Shown in pieces: positions 33,773 through 41,300 of a stretch of DNA of 64,000 bases (its first letter is position 1; every line of letters starts with the position of its first letter). The DNA comes from Acetomicrobium hydrogeniformans ATCC BAA-1850. GTDB lineage: Bacteria; Synergistota; Synergistia; Synergistales; Acetomicrobiaceae. The stretch covers positions 878,001 to 942,000 of the forward strand of contig NZ_ACJX03000001.1 in the NCBI RefSeq assembly GCF_000160455.2, in the 5' to 3' direction. The translations under genes and the position numbers were made by a program. Below the pieces are notes generated by a model. It was not told where the DNA came from and did no database searches. It saw nothing but the letters and a program-made list of their open reading frames with translations.

Positions 33773-34405
33773 TTATCGGTCGATAACCCATTCCCATCTA
33801 ACTACCCAACCCTGCCCCGCATAACTGATTAGCATTTCCTCGGCCTCCTTCACGAGAGAAAGGGGAATGTGACCGAGAAGAAGCACCCTCTCCCCATAGT
33901 GGGCTTCCCACATCGACTCCTCCACCCCCATGGATCTAAACCTGGAGTAAATTAGGCTTTGTTTGTCGTAGGGCACCTCTATTTTTATTTTTCTGCTTTT
34001 AATTCTTTTGACCGTTCCCGCTGCTTTAATCGCTTCTTTTGCGGATAGGCTGTAAGCTTCTATGAGCCCCCTCACTCCCAGCTTGACTCCGCCGAAGTGC
34101 CTAGTCACTACTATCGCCGTATTGGTGAGGCCGGCCCGGGCGATCTCCCCCAATATAGGCTTGCCGGCCGTTCCAGAAGGTTCTCCTGCATCGGAATAGT
34201 GCTCACGAAGAAGATCTACCCCTACCCTGTAGGCCCAGCAATTGTGAGTGGCATTTGCGTACTCCTTCGATATGGTCCTTATGAATTTCCTTGCATCTTC
34301 GGTCGAGCGCGCTATTTCAAGATGGCCGATGAAGCGAGACCTCTTTATGACAAGCTCTACCGCGGCTCCTTTTTTGGGTTCCAGGTAAACTTGATCTTCC
34401 GTCAA
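33773..34405 (-). CDS. YigZ/IMPACT-family protein
   Basis: A 210-residue protein of the YigZ family, with the N-terminal UPF0029 domain (KRSRFIGHLEIARSTEDARKFI, NCWAYRVG, SDAGEPSGTAGKPIL, NTAIVVTRHFGGVKLGVRGL) and a ferredoxin-like C-terminal half. YigZ relatives are linked to translation or ribosome factors, and the exact role is unknown. It abuts the HIT gene with no gap between stop and start regions, so both are in one transcript with bioY. Confidence 0.9.
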   Translation of the reverse strand: MTEDQVYLEPKKGAAVELVIKRSRFIGHLEIARSTEDARKFIRTISKEYANATHNCWAYRVGVDLLREHYSDAGEPSGTAGKPILGEIARAGLTNTAIVVTRHFGGVKLGVRGLIEAYSLSAKEAIKAAGTVKRIKSRKIKIEVPYDKQSLIYSRFRSMGVEESMWEAHYGERVLLLGHIPLSLVKEAEEMLISYAGQGWVVRWEWVIDR

Positions 34406-34891
34406 CTATTCCTCCCACGCCTCCTTTAGCTTCCTGTAGGTGACATCCAGGGCTTCCGGTATCACCTTTGTCTCTCCGACGACGGGCATGAAGTTAGTGT
34501 CACCCTCCCATCTGGGGACTATGTGAACGTGAACGTGGTCCTCGAAACCAGCTCCTGCGACTTTTCCCATGTTTATTCCGATGTTGAATCCATGAGGATC
34601 CATAGTTTTTTTAAGAGCTTTTAAGCACTTTTGGACGAGGAGGTTTATCTCCAGTATCTCCTCCTGATTTAATTCGTCGTAATTGCCCGTATGGCGATAG
34701 GGCGCTACCATTAGGTGTCCCGGGTTATAAGGGAAGGCGTTAAACATTACGAAGGCCTTTTTGCCTCTGTATAATATTAGCCTTTTTTCGTCTTCCCTTT
34801 CTTTTATGAACTCGCAAAATATGCAATCTATCTTTTCCTTGCTCGATTTGTCTATATATTTCATTCGCCACGGTGCATGGAGAACGTCCAT
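34406..34891 (-). CDS. HIT-family nucleotide hydrolase/phosphorylase
   Basis: A 161-residue histidine-triad protein, with the catalytic motif HVHVHIVPRW and the upstream NPGHLMVAPYRHTGNY. A CxxC pair (CIFCEF) near the start suggests zinc binding as in bacterial HIT proteins. It acts on AP4A- or AMP-lysine-like substrates. The ATG 7 bases after GGAGGT starts with MDVLHAPWR, typical of this branch; GTG and ATG codons ten and five codons earlier are weaker. It lies next to the parS palindrome. Confidence 0.92.
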   Translation of the reverse strand: MDVLHAPWRMKYIDKSSKEKIDCIFCEFIKEREDEKRLILYRGKKAFVMFNAFPYNPGHLMVAPYRHTGNYDELNQEEILEINLLVQKCLKALKKTMDPHGFNIGINMGKVAGAGFEDHVHVHIVPRWEGDTNFMPVVGETKVIPEALDVTYRKLKEAWEE

Positions 34892-34920
34892 CGCAATTAC
34901 CTCCATCCCTTCTGTTTCCA

Positions 34921-34954
34921 CCTCAAAAATGTTTCACGTGAAACATTTTTGAGG
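34921..34954. other. parS centromere site inside a 34-bp perfect palindrome
   Basis: The central 16 bp (34930-34945) are TGTTTCACGTGAAACA, the canonical ParB-binding parS consensus. Nine further bases on each side extend the symmetry to a perfect 34-bp palindrome. It lies in the divergent spacer between the HIT and etfB genes. ParA and ParB genes are about 10 kb away. Such sites cluster near the replication origin; no second complete copy was seen in the window. Confidence 0.95.
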
Positions 34955-35049
34955 TCCACATGATGTATTGCTCCGCCTGGATTATAACATGATCGTGGAA
35001 TATCGGGCCCAGCGATCCAAAGGAGTGTTTCAAAGACCTAACTAATGAG

Positions 35050-35077
35050 TTATGAGAACATGACATTGTGTTATAAT
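35050..35077 (+). promoter_or_regulatory. Putative promoter of etfBA
   Basis: TATAAT (35072-35077) with TTATGA (35050-35055) 16 bases upstream; the -35 is weak. Start near 35084, then GGAGG before the etfB ATG. Confidence 0.5.
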
Positions 35078-35123
35078 ATGTAACAATTTACAGGTTGTCG
35101 CGAAAAATTGGAGGTAGCAAACC

Positions 35124-35906
35124 ATGAATATAATTGTGCTGACAAAGGTCGTGCCCGACATAGAAAGGGTGAAGTTCGACGCAGCCAGGGGAGTGGTGGA
35201 CAGGAGTTCGGCACCACAGGAGATCAACCCCTTCGACCTGAACGCCATAGAGGAGGCCGTGAGGCTTAAAGAGCGTCACGGCGGAAGGATAACAGCCATA
35301 TCCATGGGCCCGAGTGACGTAGAGCAAACTCTCAAGGACACCATAGCCAGGGGCGTCGACGAGGCCATTTTGCTCACCGACAAGAAGTTTGCAGGTTCTG
35401 ACACCTTGGCGACCTCTTATGCCCTGTCTCAGGCGATTAAGTCCACAGGCGACTTCGACATAGTGATCTGCGGCGAAAAGACCGTGGACGGCGACACGGG
35501 ACAGGTGGGAGGCGAGGTATCGGAGTGGCTTGGCATACCATACCTTCCCTATACGTCTAGGTTGGATTACGAAGATGGGAAATTCAAGGCAAGAGTGGAG
35601 CTTGAGAACATTATATATGAGGTGGAGGCGAAACCTCCTTTGCTCGTATCCGTCACCAAGGACATAAACACCCCACGCCTTCCGGGGTTCAGGGAAAAGC
35701 TCAATGCCCGAAAGGCCCAGGTAAAGGAGATGGATGCCGAGGGGATCGAAGCCAACGAAGGTCGCCTGGGTTTTAACGGATCACCAACATGGGTATACAA
35801 GATAGAGGTGCCCGAGGAAGGACAGAGAGACTGCAAAATATACAAAGACCCCGAAAGCGGATTGAAGGAGATCATGATCATGTTGGAATCGAGGGATTTG
35901 ATATGA
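35124..35906 (+). CDS. etfB: Electron transfer flavoprotein, beta subunit
   Basis: A 260-residue EtfB/FixA subunit. It shows MNIIVLTKVVPD, INPFDLNAIEEAVRLKE, the ITAISMGP strand, ICGEKTVDGDTGQVG and the C-terminal ESRDLI. It binds AMP or a second FAD and, with EtfA, carries electrons from dehydrogenases. GGAGG precedes the ATG. Its stop overlaps the etfA start (ATGA). No acyl-CoA or lactate dehydrogenase is adjacent, so the partner is unknown; the GlcD-type oxidase at the left end is one candidate. Confidence 0.95.
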   Translation: MNIIVLTKVVPDIERVKFDAARGVVDRSSAPQEINPFDLNAIEEAVRLKERHGGRITAISMGPSDVEQTLKDTIARGVDEAILLTDKKFAGSDTLATSYALSQAIKSTGDFDIVICGEKTVDGDTGQVGGEVSEWLGIPYLPYTSRLDYEDGKFKARVELENIIYEVEAKPPLLVSVTKDINTPRLPGFREKLNARKAQVKEMDAEGIEANEGRLGFNGSPTWVYKIEVPEEGQRDCKIYKDPESGLKEIMIMLESRDLI

Positions 35907-36883
35907 GCCTTAGCGATGGAAGGGAAATTCTGGTCTTTGCCGAGCAACGCAGAGGTAGAGTTCACCCCGTCACAATTGAGCTTTTGGGCAAGGCCATTGA
36001 GTTAAGCGGTAACCGCGACCTTACGGTCTCGGCGGTACTTTTGGGCAGGGATGTAAGGGGCGAAGCGCAGGAGTTAATCTACTATGGCGCAAAAAGGGTT
36101 TATCTGTTTGAAGACCCCTCCTTTTATAATTACGATCCGTTTTTATATAAGGCAAATCTGGTTGCCCTGGCGAATGAGATAAATCCCTACGCCATCCTCT
36201 TTGGATCGACCCATATAGGGAGATCCCTTGCTCCTCGGGTTGCCGCTTCCTTGCAAACCGGCCTGACGGCAGATTGTACGAATCTTTCAATAGACGAAGA
36301 CGGAGCATTTATCCAGATAAGGCCGGCCTTCACGGGAAATATATTGGCCCACATAAAGACCAAAACCTCTCCCAGCATGTCAACGGTGCGATACAAGGTC
36401 ATGCAGCGCGCCAAAAGGGACGAAAAAAGAGAGGGCACTATCGTGAAGATGACACCGCTGCCTAATGACCCCTCCTGGGAGGTAATTGACGAAAGAGTTA
36501 TCGAGGGCATCAACCTTCCCGACGCTGAAGTAGTAGTATCGGGCGGAAGGGGACTCAAAAGGGCGGAGGACTTCAAAATGTTAGAGGAGCTCGCGAAGCT
36601 TTTGGGAGGAGTCGTAGGATCGAGCAGGCCTCTCGTGGACGAAGGATGGATAGGGAAGGAACATCAAGTAGGTTTTAGCGGCAATACGGTCAAACCAAAA
36701 CTTTATATCGCCTGTGGCATCTCGGGAAGTTCGCAGCATCTAGCTGGAATGAGGGACTCCGAAATGATAGTGGCCATAAACAGCGACCCGTCGGCCCCCA
36801 TTTTCAGATACGCCGATATGGGGATCATCGGCGATATTTACGAGATAATACCCAAAATGATAGAAAATCTTAAAAGACGGTAA
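35903..36883 (+). CDS. etfA: Electron transfer flavoprotein, alpha subunit
   Basis: A 326-residue EtfA. The C-terminal FAD domain has SRPLVDEGWIGKEHQVGFSG, KPKLYIACGISGSSQHLAGM and INSDPSAPIFRYADMGI. There is no N-terminal 4Fe-4S extension of the kind seen in some bifurcating forms. The start is the ATG overlapping the etfB stop; an earlier in-frame codon would reach far into etfB. Terminator follows at once. Confidence 0.95.
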   Translation: MSLSDGREILVFAEQRRGRVHPVTIELLGKAIELSGNRDLTVSAVLLGRDVRGEAQELIYYGAKRVYLFEDPSFYNYDPFLYKANLVALANEINPYAILFGSTHIGRSLAPRVAASLQTGLTADCTNLSIDEDGAFIQIRPAFTGNILAHIKTKTSPSMSTVRYKVMQRAKRDEKREGTIVKMTPLPNDPSWEVIDERVIEGINLPDAEVVVSGGRGLKRAEDFKMLEELAKLLGGVVGSSRPLVDEGWIGKEHQVGFSGNTVKPKLYIACGISGSSQHLAGMRDSEMIVAINSDPSAPIFRYADMGIIGDIYEIIPKMIENLKRR

Positions 36884-36891
36884 ATTACGGC

Positions 36892-36921
36892 AGGCAGCCC
36901 TCGAGGCTGCCTTATTTTTTT
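36892..36921 (+). terminator. Terminator after etfBA
   Basis: 8-bp stem (36892-36899 with 36905-36912), 5-base loop, then TTATTTTTTT. The right arm touches the stop codon of the convergent transporter gene. Confidence 0.92.
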
Positions 36922-37994
36922 GTGCCCCTTGATTCCATTAGAATTGCAACTGGGCGTAATATGGGCACGTTTTCGCAGGTGATTTTAACAACTACTGCTA
37001 TTGGAACGGCTAAAACCGCACCGACCCCTCCCCAGAGCCAGCCCCAAAAAAGGAGCGACAGGAGTACGACGATGGGATTGATGTTGAGGGCGTCTCCCAC
37101 TACTTTGGGTGCAAGAAAATTCCCTATGCTCATCTGTATGACCAAGAGGACAATGGCCGTAGTTATCGCAGGTTTTATGTCGGGATAAAACTGCACCAAA
37201 GCGACCAATATGGGAGGAATTGAGGCAATCAAAGAGCCGACGTAGGGTATAAAGTTAAGCACAAAGGCCAACACTCCCCAGTTGACGGCAAAATCGACAC
37301 CTATGACTGAGAGGGCAATCCATACGGCTACGCCCGTCGATGCGCTTATGATGACTGTCGTGAGCAAGTATCGACCGATCTGATATGAAATTGAATTTAT
37401 TATCTGTTGAACCCGCTCCGCTGTAGTTAAAGAAAAGGCGCGCCTGAGCCTCTCCGTGGACGCCGGAGTGCCGAGCAATATGAACACCAAAAAAACTACT
37501 ATAAGAAAAAAATTGCTTATCAACGTAATAACTTTACCGGGAAGTGCAAAAAGCAGCGGGGCAAGTCGCCTTCCGAGGTCAAATTCCAACAACAAATCTG
37601 TAGGCAGGTCGGTTTTTTGACCTATTTCCTCAATTATCTTCATTAAGCGACCATAATAGTTCGGAAAGGCATTGACGAAGGGCAATATCCTTCTGTAAAG
37701 CAATGTGAAGGCCAATAGACAAATGACAAAAAATAGCGTTAGGATCAGTGAGACGGCCAGACCTCGAGGTATTTTCTTCTTTTCAAGTTTCAACAGCGCC
37801 GGTTTAAATATAAAAGAAAGTAGCCATGCTATCACCAGAGGCATTACAACGCTTCTGGCCGAGCGCAAAACGGCACCTCCGGCCACAATGCAGAGAAAAC
37901 TCAGTAGCATCAGTAAAGTTTGGAAGCTGTACCAATTTATTACGAATGTTCTATCCCCGAATTTTCTGGGCCTATGGCGATCGTGTTCGGACAT
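36912..37994 (-). CDS. AI-2E/PerM-family transporter
   Basis: A 360-residue membrane protein with about eight helices: a helical pair near residues 20-60, a pair near 80-110, a long cytoplasmic or periplasmic stretch, and a C-terminal bundle with LNFIPYVGSLIASIPPILVAL and GDALNINPIVVLLSLLFWGWLWGGVGAVLAVP. Members export or exchange small solutes (AI-2, Na+/H+ antiport). The ATG 8 bases after GGAGG was chosen over one 33 codons earlier, which lies in the shared promoter region. Confidence 0.88.
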   Translation of the reverse strand: MSEHDRHRPRKFGDRTFVINWYSFQTLLMLLSFLCIVAGGAVLRSARSVVMPLVIAWLLSFIFKPALLKLEKKKIPRGLAVSLILTLFFVICLLAFTLLYRRILPFVNAFPNYYGRLMKIIEEIGQKTDLPTDLLLEFDLGRRLAPLLFALPGKVITLISNFFLIVVFLVFILLGTPASTERLRRAFSLTTAERVQQIINSISYQIGRYLLTTVIISASTGVAVWIALSVIGVDFAVNWGVLAFVLNFIPYVGSLIASIPPILVALVQFYPDIKPAITTAIVLLVIQMSIGNFLAPKVVGDALNINPIVVLLSLLFWGWLWGGVGAVLAVPIAVVVKITCENVPILRPVAILMESRGTKK

Positions 37995-38069
37995 CGGCGA
38001 AACCTCCTTCGCATTTACTCCATTATTATAATCAACTTTCGTAAGCACTATCGGAAATTTATTGGTTCT

Positions 38070-38098
38070 TTGCAAATTATTTGCAAATGACATAAAAT
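38070..38098 (+). promoter_or_regulatory. Promoter and 17-bp operator of the Fur-type/zinc ABC operon
   Basis: TTGCAA (38070-38075) and TAAAAT (38093-38098) are 17 bases apart. A perfect inverted repeat TTGCAAAT-T-ATTTGCAA (38070-38086) covers the -35 and spacer, a layout like Fur, PerR or Zur boxes. The start site would be near 38105, right at the ATG, so the mRNA is expected to be leaderless. Autoregulation by the first gene product is the simplest reading. Confidence 0.7.
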
Positions 38099-38105
38099 AT
38101 TTTTT

Positions 38106-38585
38106 ATGAACGAAAATACAGCAAATGATATTTTAAGGAGCAAGGGCCTGGCAGCAACGAAACAGAGAGTTGCAATTTTTCTAAAAATAGAGGAGTGCAA
38201 TTGCCACTTCACGGCAGGGGAATTGCATCGAATGCTCGCTGAAGATAAATTCAGGGAAAGGGTGGACCTTGCCACCGTTTATCGGACGATTAAGACCTTT
38301 GAAAGAGCTGGTTTGCTCAGATGCGTGGCCGAGATCGGCAGTTGTCGATACTACGGGAGGATCGACAACTGCGGCTTTGAACACCCCCACTTTTATTGCA
38401 GGAAATGCAGGCGATTATTTTGCCTTAAAACGATGAAGTTGGACTCGAAGGATATAGAAAATCTCGAAAAAATTGGCTTCGAGCCTCAGTTTCTGCTTCT
38501 TACGGTAGAGGGCTTATGTGCACAATGTAGCGAAGGAGGACATTCTAAGAATGGGCAGGACGATAGGACGCAGAGGTCTGATTAA
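38106..38585 (+). CDS. Fur-family metalloregulator (Zur-like by context)
   Basis: A 159-residue Fur/Zur/PerR protein. The winged-helix part has VDLATVYRTIKTFERAGLL; the metal-binding part has HPHFYCRKCRRLFC and the C-terminal CAQC, a structural-zinc Cys4 site. No ribosome site precedes the ATG and the promoter sits directly upstream, so translation is probably leaderless. Its end overlaps the zinc binding-protein gene by 35 bases. Co-transcription with znu-type genes supports a zinc sensor over an iron sensor. Confidence 0.88.
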   Translation: MNENTANDILRSKGLAATKQRVAIFLKIEECNCHFTAGELHRMLAEDKFRERVDLATVYRTIKTFERAGLLRCVAEIGSCRYYGRIDNCGFEHPHFYCRKCRRLFCLKTMKLDSKDIENLEKIGFEPQFLLLTVEGLCAQCSEGGHSKNGQDDRTQRSD

Positions 38586-39435
38586 GATACTTTTGCTTTT
38601 TTTAAGCATATCGTTGTTTTTGGACAAAAACACATCTGCATTTGCAGATAATGAAGAGATAGTATTCGTTTCGGTGCCACCCATTGCCTATTTTGTCGAA
38701 AAAATAGGAGGGGAGACGATAAGGGTAGAATCGCTCATAAATCCCGGCAACGATCCTCACGTATATGAGCCAAAACCGAAACAAATGGCGGACCTTTCAA
38801 AGGCAAGGTTATATTTTTCTACGAACTTTCCCTTTGAGAGGAACCTTTTGACGAAGATAAAGGCCACGAACCCTAATCTGACCATAACCGAGACTGGTTA
38901 TGGAATTTCATATATGGCAGATGCAGCACATAAAGGCCATGAAGGGGAGGACGACTTCGATCCCCATATCTGGAGCTCGCCCTTAAACGCTTTTAAGATA
39001 GCGGAAAATATCTACAGGGGGCTCGTTTCCACAAACCCGGAAAAAGTAGAAATCTACAGGAAAAATTATCTGGAACTGCTGAGAGGCATAGCAAAACTGG
39101 ACGAGGAGTTATGGGAAAGGTCAAAGTCAGCAAGGGGGATTAAATTTCTGGTCTTTCATCCTGCATGGAGTTATTTTGCGAGAGATTACGGTTTAATTCA
39201 AGTTTCCGTGGAACAGGAAGGCAAGGAACCCAAAGGTGCTCAACTTTCCCGTTTAATCGAAGATGCCAAAAAAGAGGGAATTAAAGTGCTCTTCGTCTCT
39301 CCTCAGCATTCGAAAAGAAGCGCTAAAACCATAGCTGACGCCATAGGAGTGGAGATCGTTGAGATTGACCCACTCTCCAAGAAATGGGACGAGAACTTAA
39401 GATCCATGGTCAAGATTCTCTGCGAGGCTCTCTAG
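38551..39435 (+). CDS. Zinc/manganese ABC transporter binding protein (ZnuA-like)
   Basis: A 294-residue cluster A-I metal-binding protein with an N-terminal signal (cleavage near SAFA). The mature sequence starts VFVSVPPIAYFVEKIGG; metal-site His and Asp are in NPGNDPHVYEPKPKQ, the acidic/His loop HKGHEGEDDFDPHIW, VFHPAWSYFA and VEIDPL. The short His-rich loop favours zinc. The ATG with GGAGG 11 bases upstream is preferred to a GTG 11 codons earlier. Confidence 0.9.
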   Translation: MGRTIGRRGLIKILLLFLSISLFLDKNTSAFADNEEIVFVSVPPIAYFVEKIGGETIRVESLINPGNDPHVYEPKPKQMADLSKARLYFSTNFPFERNLLTKIKATNPNLTITETGYGISYMADAAHKGHEGEDDFDPHIWSSPLNAFKIAENIYRGLVSTNPEKVEIYRKNYLELLRGIAKLDEELWERSKSARGIKFLVFHPAWSYFARDYGLIQVSVEQEGKEPKGAQLSRLIEDAKKEGIKVLFVSPQHSKRSAKTIADAIGVEIVEIDPLSKKWDENLRSMVKILCEAL

Positions 39436-39447
39436 GCAGGTCCCAAG

Positions 39448-40221
39448 ATGAGAGGCCCACAGGATATCTATTTCGAAGACGTCTGGTTTTCATACAACGG
39501 TTCCTTCGTGCTCCGGCAGGCTTCCTTTTCGGTGCCGACAAGGGAATTTCTGGTCATTATCGGTCCAAACGGAGGGGGAAAGACTACGCTTCTAAAGCTG
39601 ATGCTGGGGCTTTACTCTCCTCAAAAGGGAAAAATCATTCTTTTTGGCGAATACACGCCAAGAGAGGCTTCGCACCTGTTGGGTTACGTCCCCCAAAACA
39701 CAAATATAAATCTGGATTTTCCCGTCAGAGTCATCGACGTGGTGCTCATGGGAAGGTTGCGGGGTTTGAAATTCCTTTACACGAAAGAGGACAGAAGGGC
39801 CGCCGAGGAGGCACTTGAAATCATGGGCATGGACAAATATGCCAACGCCAGGATGAGAGAGCTTTCGCAGGGACAGAGACAGCGCGTGTTAATCGCCCGG
39901 GCACTGGTCTCTCAACCAAGAATATTGCTGTTGGACGAGCCGACGGCAAGCGTTGATGTCGAAGCGCAAAGGATACTATACGACAGATTGAGGGAGCTGA
40001 ATGAAAAGATAACCATAGTACTCGTAAGTCATGATATGACCGTGATATCGAGCTATGCTACAGCCGTGGCCTGCGTCAACGGCACGGTCTATTATCACGG
40101 TTCAAAGGAGATAACTTCTGAGATGCTCCAGATGGCCTACGGATCCTGCCCCGTGGAGCTGGTAGCCCACGGCATTCCCCACAGAGTACTGGCCAAACAC
40201 GACGGTGATCGCGATGCTTGA
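39448..40221 (+). CDS. Zinc/manganese ABC transporter ATPase (ZnuC-like)
   Basis: A 257-residue ATP-binding protein. Walker A IGPNGGGKTTLLKL, Q-loop YVPQNTNI, signature LSQGQRQRVLIARAL, Walker B ILLLDEPTASVD and switch His LVSHDM are all intact. It powers the metal importer with the binding protein upstream and the permease downstream, which overlaps its last codons by 8 bases. Confidence 0.93.
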   Translation: MRGPQDIYFEDVWFSYNGSFVLRQASFSVPTREFLVIIGPNGGGKTTLLKLMLGLYSPQKGKIILFGEYTPREASHLLGYVPQNTNINLDFPVRVIDVVLMGRLRGLKFLYTKEDRRAAEEALEIMGMDKYANARMRELSQGQRQRVLIARALVSQPRILLLDEPTASVDVEAQRILYDRLRELNEKITIVLVSHDMTVISSYATAVACVNGTVYYHGSKEITSEMLQMAYGSCPVELVAHGIPHRVLAKHDGDRDA

Positions 40222-41032
40222 GGCCCTCCAATACGAGTTCATGAGAAACGCACTGGCTGCTGCTGTCCTGGCAAGTGTCATATGCGGGATCATGGGAACG
40301 ATTGTAGTCAGTAAAAAACTGGTATCCATGGCGGGAGGGGTAGCTCATGCAGCCTACGGGGGCATAGGAATGGCATTGTTTTTCGGCTTTTCGCCCCAGC
40401 TTGGAGCAATCGGTTTTGCCCTTGCCTCCTCTCTTTTCATGGCTTGGACGACTTTAAAGATGGCCTCCAGGGCCGATACGGTGATCAGCATCATATGGGC
40501 CGTGGGGATGGCTACAGGGGTGATATTTTCAGACCTCACTCCAGGGTACGGGGCAGACCTGATGAGCTATCTCTTTGGCAGCATACTCATGGTCGCTAAA
40601 GAAGACATATTGTACATGGCAATCCTGAGCCTGGCACTTTGTGCTTTTGTACCACTCTTTTACGGGCATTTACTGGCCTATTCCTACGATGAAGACTACG
40701 CCCGAACGAGGGGAGTGCCGGTGGACGTCCTTCATTTCACGGTTATAGTATTGGTGTCCTTCTCCGTGGTGCTTACGATAAGGATCGTCGGACTTATTCT
40801 CGTAATAGCCCTTCTTTCCATCCCTCCCTACATAGCAGAAAAGTTTTGCCGGTCCCTGGCGGGGATGATGGCCACGTCCTTTCTCTTGAGCATGTTCTTT
40901 TCCGTCTTGGGCCTGGCGGCAGCTTACGCCCTCGATCTAACGTCGGGCGCAGCGATAATAATCATTGCCGCCATCGGTTATCTTGCCGCAGAGGTATATT
41001 TAAAGTTCAGAAAAAAGCCAAAGGGGGCTTGA
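40214..41032 (+). CDS. Zinc/manganese ABC transporter permease (ZnuB-like)
   Basis: A 272-residue ABC-3 family permease with about eight helices. Motifs are GIMGTIVVSKKLVSMAGGVAHAAYGGIG, SIIWAVGMATGVIF and TIRIVGLILVIALLSIPPYIAE. The ATG at 40214 and a GTG at 40205 are both possible starts inside the 3' end of the ATPase gene. Its stop codon overlaps the -35 box of the serA leader promoter. Confidence 0.9.
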   Translation: MLEALQYEFMRNALAAAVLASVICGIMGTIVVSKKLVSMAGGVAHAAYGGIGMALFFGFSPQLGAIGFALASSLFMAWTTLKMASRADTVISIIWAVGMATGVIFSDLTPGYGADLMSYLFGSILMVAKEDILYMAILSLALCAFVPLFYGHLLAYSYDEDYARTRGVPVDVLHFTVIVLVSFSVVLTIRIVGLILVIALLSIPPYIAEKFCRSLAGMMATSFLLSMFFSVLGLAAAYALDLTSGAAIIIIAAIGYLAAEVYLKFRKKPKGA

Positions 41033-41057
41033 CAACTTTTCTCCTGAGTATTATAAA
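41029..41057 (+). promoter_or_regulatory. Consensus promoter of the serA leader
   Basis: TTGACA (41029-41034), 17-base spacer, TATAAA (41052-41057): the best promoter in the window. It overlaps the stop codon of the zinc permease gene. Transcription near 41064 gives a leader of about 237 bases before the serA ATG. Confidence 0.82.
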
Positions 41058-41127
41058 AAACGAAATTTAAGGTTCGACGAAGTGGTGAGGCAATATTATG
41101 ATGCCTAAAAAAATAATATTTTCCATG

Positions 41128-41204
41128 TCATGCGGCAACGGTAGCAACTCTCGATCCTGGTCCCGAAACCAGGATTGGAAAGAGTGTTGCTTTTGGCCGC
41201 ATGA
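41128..41204 (+). ncRNA. Long hairpin in the serA leader, undescribed cis-regulatory RNA candidate
   Basis: Nested stems: 9 bp (41128-41136 with 41196-41204), then AGCAA/TTGCT and CTCT/AGAG, then ATCCTGGT (41154-41161) with ACCAGGAT (41168-41175) around a CCCGAA loop. Upstream, AGGCA/TGCCT and AATATTAT/ATAATATT are competing pairings (41088-41120). It lies between a consensus promoter and a terminator that abuts serA. It does not show T-box, SAM, or lysine riboswitch cores. Confidence 0.6.
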
Positions 41205-41240
41205 AAGCTCGTAGAGTCTCGTTTTTTACATTAAGCTACA

Positions 41241-41276
41241 AAATGGGCCGGAGGCGACACCTTCCGGCCCATTTTT
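41241..41276 (+). terminator. Terminator immediately upstream of serA (attenuator candidate)
   Basis: 11-bp stem (41241-41251 with 41264-41274) extended by GG/CC, then TTT run. Only about 25 bases remain before the serA ATG, filled by the GGGGGGG ribosome site. No promoter fits there, so serA mRNA should depend on read-through. Confidence 0.85.
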
Positions 41277-41300
41277 ATATTTCTAAAAGGGGGGGAATTT

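Noticed and set aside
41128-41276. T-box, tRNA gene, 6S RNA or SRP RNA at the serA leader
   Set aside because: No T-box GGTGG core, no tRNA cloverleaf with CCA-side symmetry, no SRP GGAAG tetraloop region, and the hairpin is far shorter than 6S RNA.
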